From an uncultured bacterium (GTDB lineage: Bacteria > Bacteroidota > Bacteroidia > Bacteroidales > Bacteroidaceae), in contig CAJMSE010000001.1 of assembly GCA_905216025.1 (NCBI GenBank), positions 1-64,000 on the forward strand: a stretch of DNA of 64,000 nucleotides, written 5' to 3'. The notes beneath the pieces were generated by a model. The model made no database searches and had not been told where the DNA came from. It was given only the letters and a program-made list of their open reading frames with translations. Position numbers and translations under genes: made by a program. This document shows positions 59,605 to 64,000 of this stretch, in pieces (position 1 is the stretch's first letter; each line of letters begins with the position of its first letter).

Positions 59605-60387
59605 TCACACAGGACAAGTGAACAAGTCGGAGTATGGCGCGCAATAATCCGGCAGCGACTTGGGCGTATGTCCGCTCATGGCCTTAAAGTCGCGGATAAG
59701 GTGCGACTGGTCGGCATAGCCGCAATGATGGGCTATGCAAGCATAGTCACGCGAACCGCATTGCAGCATCCGCATAGCCTTCTGAAACCTTACCACGCGG
59801 GCATATTCCTTCGGGTTCATGCCCACCTGCTCACGAAACACCCGCTCATACTGTTTTCTGCTCAGGCAGGCCTTGTCGGCAAGGATGTTTACCGAGACCG
59901 ACGGCGTGCGCATAAGCTCTCCTATCGAACTGGCTATTCTCCGCAAATTCAGATTAGGATTTATCCTTGTCAGCAGCCACCGTTCAAGTATGCCAATAGG
60001 CTCTCCGCCGCTTTTACAATCAAAAATCTTTGCGGCAACGTCGTTAAGTTGTCGGTTCTCTATATCATAGCCAGAAATCTCCTGATTGTAGAAAGCCGAG
60101 GGAGGCGTGCCGATGAACATCCCGACGGTGTGTGGATAGAACACCGCCACTATCATGTCCAAATTTCCGTCAGACTGGATGTGTGCCGGGAAGTTCACTT
60201 GCCCGCTGATGGTAAAAGTGTTTTGGAAACTTTTGAGTTCGGGGATGTACATCGGCGACTTGCGGTGGAATATAATCTGCGGACAACCGATGGGGAATGT
60301 CAAGACGCTGAAAGGCTCATCACTCTCCAGCATCCAGTAATAGCGCACATACGGGCGCAGTTCCTCTCTTGGCAGGATAATCTTCAT
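59605..60387 (-). CDS. AraC-family transcriptional regulator
   Basis: 260 residues. The N-terminal half (PYVRYYWMLESDEPFSVLTF, IGCPQIIFHRKSPMYIPELK, GMFIGTPPSAFYNQEI) is a DUF6597-like sensor; the C-terminal double helix-turn-helix has SVSVNILADKACLSRKQYER, VFREQVGMNPKEYARVVRFQ and CGYADQSHLIRDFKAMSGHT. The fragment at 17014 is a decayed relative. It is followed by YdeI-like and esterase genes on the same strand with 5 bases to the first. Confidence 0.9.
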   Translation of the reverse strand: MKIILPREELRPYVRYYWMLESDEPFSVLTFPIGCPQIIFHRKSPMYIPELKSFQNTFTISGQVNFPAHIQSDGNLDMIVAVFYPHTVGMFIGTPPSAFYNQEISGYDIENRQLNDVAAKIFDCKSGGEPIGILERWLLTRINPNLNLRRIASSIGELMRTPSVSVNILADKACLSRKQYERVFREQVGMNPKEYARVVRFQKAMRMLQCGSRDYACIAHHCGYADQSHLIRDFKAMSGHTPKSLPDYCAPYSDLFTCPV

Positions 60388-60392
60388 GGTGT

Positions 60393-60962
60393 TTAATAGT
60401 CTAATAGGCGGCCACAGTCGTGCCAGTCGCCTATCATTTCTCCGCGTTCGCTGGCCTCGATGAGTTTTATCAGGCGGCTGTTGAACAACTCCGGCTTTGA
60501 AACAAACCTTTGGATATTGTCAATTCTCACCCTTTGGTATAGCGGCGGAAAATCTATAAAGTGCTTCCATGCCGTCGGGCGTGATTTGAAAGCATCTGTT
60601 ATTTCGGGTAAAACTACAAACTCCGCATCAAGGTCGGGACAAGCCGCACGTCCCGCCTCGGTCATCAGGCCGAGCCGTTCGAGCCGCCGGCAACGCTCCT
60701 TGTTAAGTTCGGTCCACATCCCTTTTCTGCTCCGCGGTCCGAAGCGCTGGAGCGTCACGCCGCCGACAGTCTTCACCGTCGAGTCAATCCATCCGAAGCA
60801 CAATGCCTCTTCCACGGCATCGAGATACCACAGGGCATCCTCCGGAGGCGTCTTGCCACGCTTTACTGCAATCCAACACTCCCGCTCCGTGGCGCCGTTC
60901 GCTGCCAGCCATTCGCGGAAGTCGGCGCGGTTTGTGATGTTGAGGATGTTTTTGGGTGTCAT
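60393..60962 (-). CDS. YdeI/OmpD-associated family protein
   Basis: 189 residues. Family pattern: FREWLAANGATERECWIAVK, LWYLDAVEEALCFGWIDSTV, RFGPRSRKGMWTELNKERCR and a C-terminal YQRVRIDNIQRFVSKPELFN. Function not established (some members called bacteriocin-protection or YdeI). Start and stop overlap neighbours by 4 bases (ATGA), so it is translated together with the esterase before it. Confidence 0.8.
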   Translation of the reverse strand: MTPKNILNITNRADFREWLAANGATERECWIAVKRGKTPPEDALWYLDAVEEALCFGWIDSTVKTVGGVTLQRFGPRSRKGMWTELNKERCRRLERLGLMTEAGRAACPDLDAEFVVLPEITDAFKSRPTAWKHFIDFPPLYQRVRIDNIQRFVSKPELFNSRLIKLIEASERGEMIGDWHDCGRLLDY

Positions 60963-61738
60963 ATCAATAAGTTACTTTTGTGTTTATAACGGATGTTCTC
61001 TTTGATGTATTTAAGATTATGATGTCCCGGGAAAATATGATGTTCTACGTCGATTCCGTGTGCCTTCAATCTTCCGGATAGGGATTTGACGGCGTTGTAG
61101 AACCCTCCTTCGTCTTCGTCGCCAGCATCAAGATACCACAGCTGCTTCCGATGTTGTTCTTCAAAGCTGTCAAACTCCAGCGGATTGTTTTTATGAAAAC
61201 CGCTTTCATCCCCATAATACGGCATATCCGATGCAGCAAGTTCCATTTCGATGGCCGGCATGTGTCCTCCTACACGCGAGAACAATCCGGGATATTGCAA
61301 TCCGTAATGTGCGGCAGCAAAACCACCCGCCGAAGCGCCTCCGACAAACCGATGTTCCCTGCGGGGAATAGTCATAAAATGGCGGTCGACATATGGGATG
61401 ACCTCGTGAATGAAATAGTCTTCGTATCGTCCTGTATCTATCCTCATCCCATCCACAACCGCTGTATGCGGTGTGACGGCCGTGTTCAGTCCCCTGCTGT
61501 TATCCATTCTCGGACAAACAATCATCATCGGACTTATCTGCCCGGAAACTATAAGCTCATCTGCGGCGGATTTTATATCAAGCCTGTCAATTATGCTTTC
61601 ATCTCCGCTTCTTCCGTGCAGAAAATAGAGAACCGGAAATATCCGTTCTCCGTCGTATCCGTCGGGCAAGTAAATGGAAAAAGCCATCAGCTTATCCAGC
61701 GCGTCACTATGCATGTCGATATATTGAACTTTGCTCAT
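60959..61738 (-). CDS. putative esterase (alpha/beta hydrolase, esterase D-like)
   Basis: 259 residues. Strands LMAFSIYLPDGYDGERIFPV and LYFLHGRSGDESIIDRL, the nucleophile elbow FVGGASAGGFAAAHYGLQYP (serine in GASAGG), an aspartate in LWYLDAGDEDEGGF and a histidine in IFPGHHNLKYIKENI complete the triad of a putative esterase/S-formylglutathione-hydrolase-like fold. No signal peptide. Substrate unknown. Confidence 0.85.
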   Translation of the reverse strand: MSKVQYIDMHSDALDKLMAFSIYLPDGYDGERIFPVLYFLHGRSGDESIIDRLDIKSAADELIVSGQISPMMIVCPRMDNSRGLNTAVTPHTAVVDGMRIDTGRYEDYFIHEVIPYVDRHFMTIPRREHRFVGGASAGGFAAAHYGLQYPGLFSRVGGHMPAIEMELAASDMPYYGDESGFHKNNPLEFDSFEEQHRKQLWYLDAGDEDEGGFYNAVKSLSGRLKAHGIDVEHHIFPGHHNLKYIKENIRYKHKSNLLI

Positions 61739-61741
61739 GAT

Positions 61742-64000
61742 TTATGGTTGTGTCTTTATTTTGTTAATGAGTTCTGTTGCCTTTGTTTTATGGATATATT
61801 TTATATCGTTGCCACTATGGTGGGCAGACGTAATCACTTGTATCATGGTCTCAACATTCACGATGCTTGTTGTGGAAAGCCTGTGTGGAACCAAACCAAA
61901 TTTCGATAGAATCTTATCCTTTATGACGTCACGCGACTGTTGTGTGGCGCTGTCTCTGTGAAAATGCCAGCCGTCAACCTCTATAGTTTGACGCGGCTGT
62001 TTGGTTAATGAGTCGTAGATTAAGAAGTCCACGTGAGAAAGCGGATTGCCGGCAAATGCTTTTTCTTTTTCATCCAACAGACTCCAGTCGCCAATGAGCC
62101 TGGACAAAGGATAATGGCACAGCACTTCCCAATTTGCCAATTCCGCCTTTTCTATTGCCTTTACCAACACGTCGTATACAAGATTCTCGGACATATACTC
62201 TGAAACATCCGGATGGGTGGACTTGTATGCCAGCCGTTCTTTTGTGTATTGTTTATAAAGCAAGTCGAATACCGAATGAAGTTTGCTTTCGCTGACATCG
62301 AAATTGTTGTATTTTATATAAGCTATGAGCTGCGCCAGATTTGTGTCCTGTGGCATTTCGTTACCGTTAGTTACAATATACAAGTGGGTCTTTGCTCGTG
62401 AAATTGCCACATTCAGCAGGTTGGCATCATCAGAAAAATCTGTCGGCATATTGTCAACGGTACTCATGATAATCGTGTCACATTCGCGTCCCTGATACTT
62501 GTGTACCGTGCTCGCTATATCCTGTCCCAAAATCTTGTTTATCTCTTCTGCCTGTGCGCGGTAAGGGGTTATGATTCCTAACACTGCCCATGTCGGCAAA
62601 TTGAGGCATCACTTCTTGCACTATCACATCGATTTCCCGCTGATTGAAATGTCCTCGGGCGTGGTTTCCCTTACCTGTGGTTTTAACCTGCAACACATTC
62701 TTCTCTCCATTGTCGGCGGTCATTGTTACCAACTCGCCATCATAAAAACGTTTGTTGCAGAAGCCGATTATCTTAGGATGACACCGATAGTGTTCCCTAA
62801 GCAGGGTTACAGGTGCATCTTTAAAGACCTCTAAACAGGACTGCAGAAAACTGTGGGAAACTGCGTTGTACCTATCATCAACATTATAGGTCTCCTGGAT
62901 GGCTTTAAGCGCAATAGCCTCTTCGCGTCCAATGACATTGGGAAGTTGCTTGTCGTCACCTACAATTACAGCATTCATGGCACACGACAGAGCCAATGCA
63001 CCTGTCTTTATGTCCACTTGCGAAGCCTCGTCCATGATTACATAGTCGAAAACCATGTCTTTGCTGATACAACTCTTGGCGGAATATGTGGTACTGAGCA
63101 CTACCGGATATTCTTTCAGGAAATCCTCTGTTCTTGGCTTTATATCCTTGATTGTGAATTTCTTTCTTTTATTGCCGTTGTATCGCTTTGCTATTTTATT
63201 CTTTAATGAAAGAAGTGAAGAAGAACGCAACTCCTTGACATTCTGTTCGATGTTTATTGACTGGAGAGTGGCAGCCGTTGCTTCCAAGTCTTTTTCTATT
63301 TCCATTCTCCGTGAATAATAATAAGATGATTCCAAACTTGCAATGACTACGGATGAAGCGGCTCTGAGGAATGAGAACATTTTTATTCCCAATAAAAACG
63401 ACCATTTCAGTCTGAACCACAATCCTACTTTCTGCCTATTTTCAGCCATTGTCCGATAGAGGTTGAGCAGGCTGATGAGTTTGGATGAACTTTTGTATCT
63501 TAACCATTCACAATCAGAATTAGTCTGTTGAAGCATGTCGTTATATTTCAATTCCTTCAACAAGGCATCAAGTTCCGCTTTCAGTTGTGCCTGACGGATT
63601 TGGCAGTCAAAGCCTGTGGTTACTATATTGAGTGCATCAGACACTTTCTTTTCCATTGTTGCCTCGTCCGTCATCCAGTCACTCATATCAGGAAGTTCTG
63701 GCTGATTGGCGATAAACGCTTCCTTGTTCTTGATACTGCCAAGTTTTGCCACAATGAAGCCGAGCCCTTCACCTGCAAGCTTCTCAGAGACGTTCTCTAC
63801 GGCAGAGTTATTATTGGAAACCACCAACACAGTCTTACCAACCATCAGCAAGTTAGCAATAATATTAAGTATTGTCTGTGTCTTGCCTGTCCCCGGCGGT
63901 CCCTGGATAATGCTTACTTGATTTGTCAATGCAGCCTGCACCGCCGCCTTTTGACTTGCATTACATCCGAAAGGATAATATATTAGGTTCGGTTTACGGT
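61742..64000 (-). pseudogene. UPF1/DNA2-like SF1 helicase with C-terminal nuclease-like domain, frameshifted and partial
   Basis: The frame is open to the right edge (YYPFGCNASQKAAVQAALTN), so the N-terminus lies outside. Helicase motifs: IIQGPPGTGKTQT (Walker A), VIMDEASQVDI, IVGDDKQLPNVIGR, LREHYRCHPKIIGFCNKRFY. After MPQFADMGSV the reading frame must shift by one base near 62580 to give GIITPYRAQAEEINKILG, STVHKYQGRECDTIIMSTVD and NVAISRAKTHLYIV. The last 170 residues have HVDFLIYDSLTKQPRQTIEV, DGWHFH, a DUF2726/PD-(D/E)XK-like core. Helicase-nuclease proteins of this type are frequent in defence and DNA repair. The insertion could be a real mutation or an assembly error. Confidence 0.8.

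Overview
The window looks like a chromosomal segment of a gut or oral Bacteroidota (Bacteroidales, Bacteroides/Prevotella-like). The evidence is the repeated TAnnTTTG promoter box (often with a TTTG-like box about 19-20 bases upstream), an IntDOT-type tyrosine recombinase, a DUF3945 protein, a CfxA-like class A beta-lactamase, a TonB receptor with a carboxypeptidase-regulatory-like N-terminus paired with a surface lipoprotein, and HU-HIG-type and KilA-N proteins. No rRNA or tRNA genes were seen. Much of the window is accessory DNA with many broken genes and intergenic repeats.

Layout. 1-5.7 kb is the end of a conjugative or mobilizable element: DUF3945 protein, four paralogous helix-turn-helix proteins in a divergent cluster, a DUF2971 cargo gene, a small RhuM-like protein and a frameshifted integrase. 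5.8-9.7 kb holds a restriction module (unknown protein, LlaJI-like endonuclease, Vsr) with no methyltransferase in view, then an acetyltransferase pseudogene. 9.8-17.2 kb carries a metal permease, nitroreductase, DJ-1 protein, TfoX-N protein, YhcG nuclease, secreted hydrolase, and a beta-lactamase sandwiched between fragments of a GNAT and an AraC gene. 17.2-25.8 kb carries a GmrSD-like protein, a double retropepsin, a Tat/lipoprotein-type flavodoxin-ferredoxin, a lipoprotein, a PAP2 pseudogene, a two-component pair with a shortened regulator, and a transporter.

25.8-29.8 kb is the most interesting part. A single reading frame fuses an ECF sigma factor, one membrane helix, a long periplasmic-type linker and an outer-membrane beta-barrel. 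The same two-block promoter (GCAGTCTTTT, 11 bases, GTATCTATATAAAA) stands 32-33 bases before the start codons of this gene and of the next gene, a radical SAM/SPASM protein that overlaps a Gfo/Idh/MocA oxidoreductase. This looks like an autoregulated, envelope-sensing regulon. 29.9-34.7 kb holds a small exported protein, a DUF4405-like membrane protein, a lipoprotein, an AraC regulator, an iron alcohol dehydrogenase and a CDF transporter; two promoters here share the same 21-base-spaced direct repeat, a likely AraC operator.

34.9-41.9 kb has a TonB receptor with its lipoprotein partner and two dehydrogenases, separated by hairpin repeats and a 22-base tandem array. 42-52 kb is a run of small cargo genes (DUF3795, DJ-1, CrcB, VOC, EVE-nuclease fusion, ferredoxin, RhuM, FKBP, ClbS/DfsB, double GNAT, NERD, lipoproteins) bracketed by two related structured leader RNAs in opposite orientation. 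A second copy of the 22-base array, inverted, lies at 53.5 kb. 52.4-64 kb holds an HU-like protein, duplicated KilA-N promoter regions with a broken KilA-N gene, a radical SAM protein, HxlR and AraC regulators, a CatA-like acetyltransferase, a flavodoxin-ferredoxin, a YdeI-like protein, an esterase and a frameshifted SF1 helicase that runs off the right edge.
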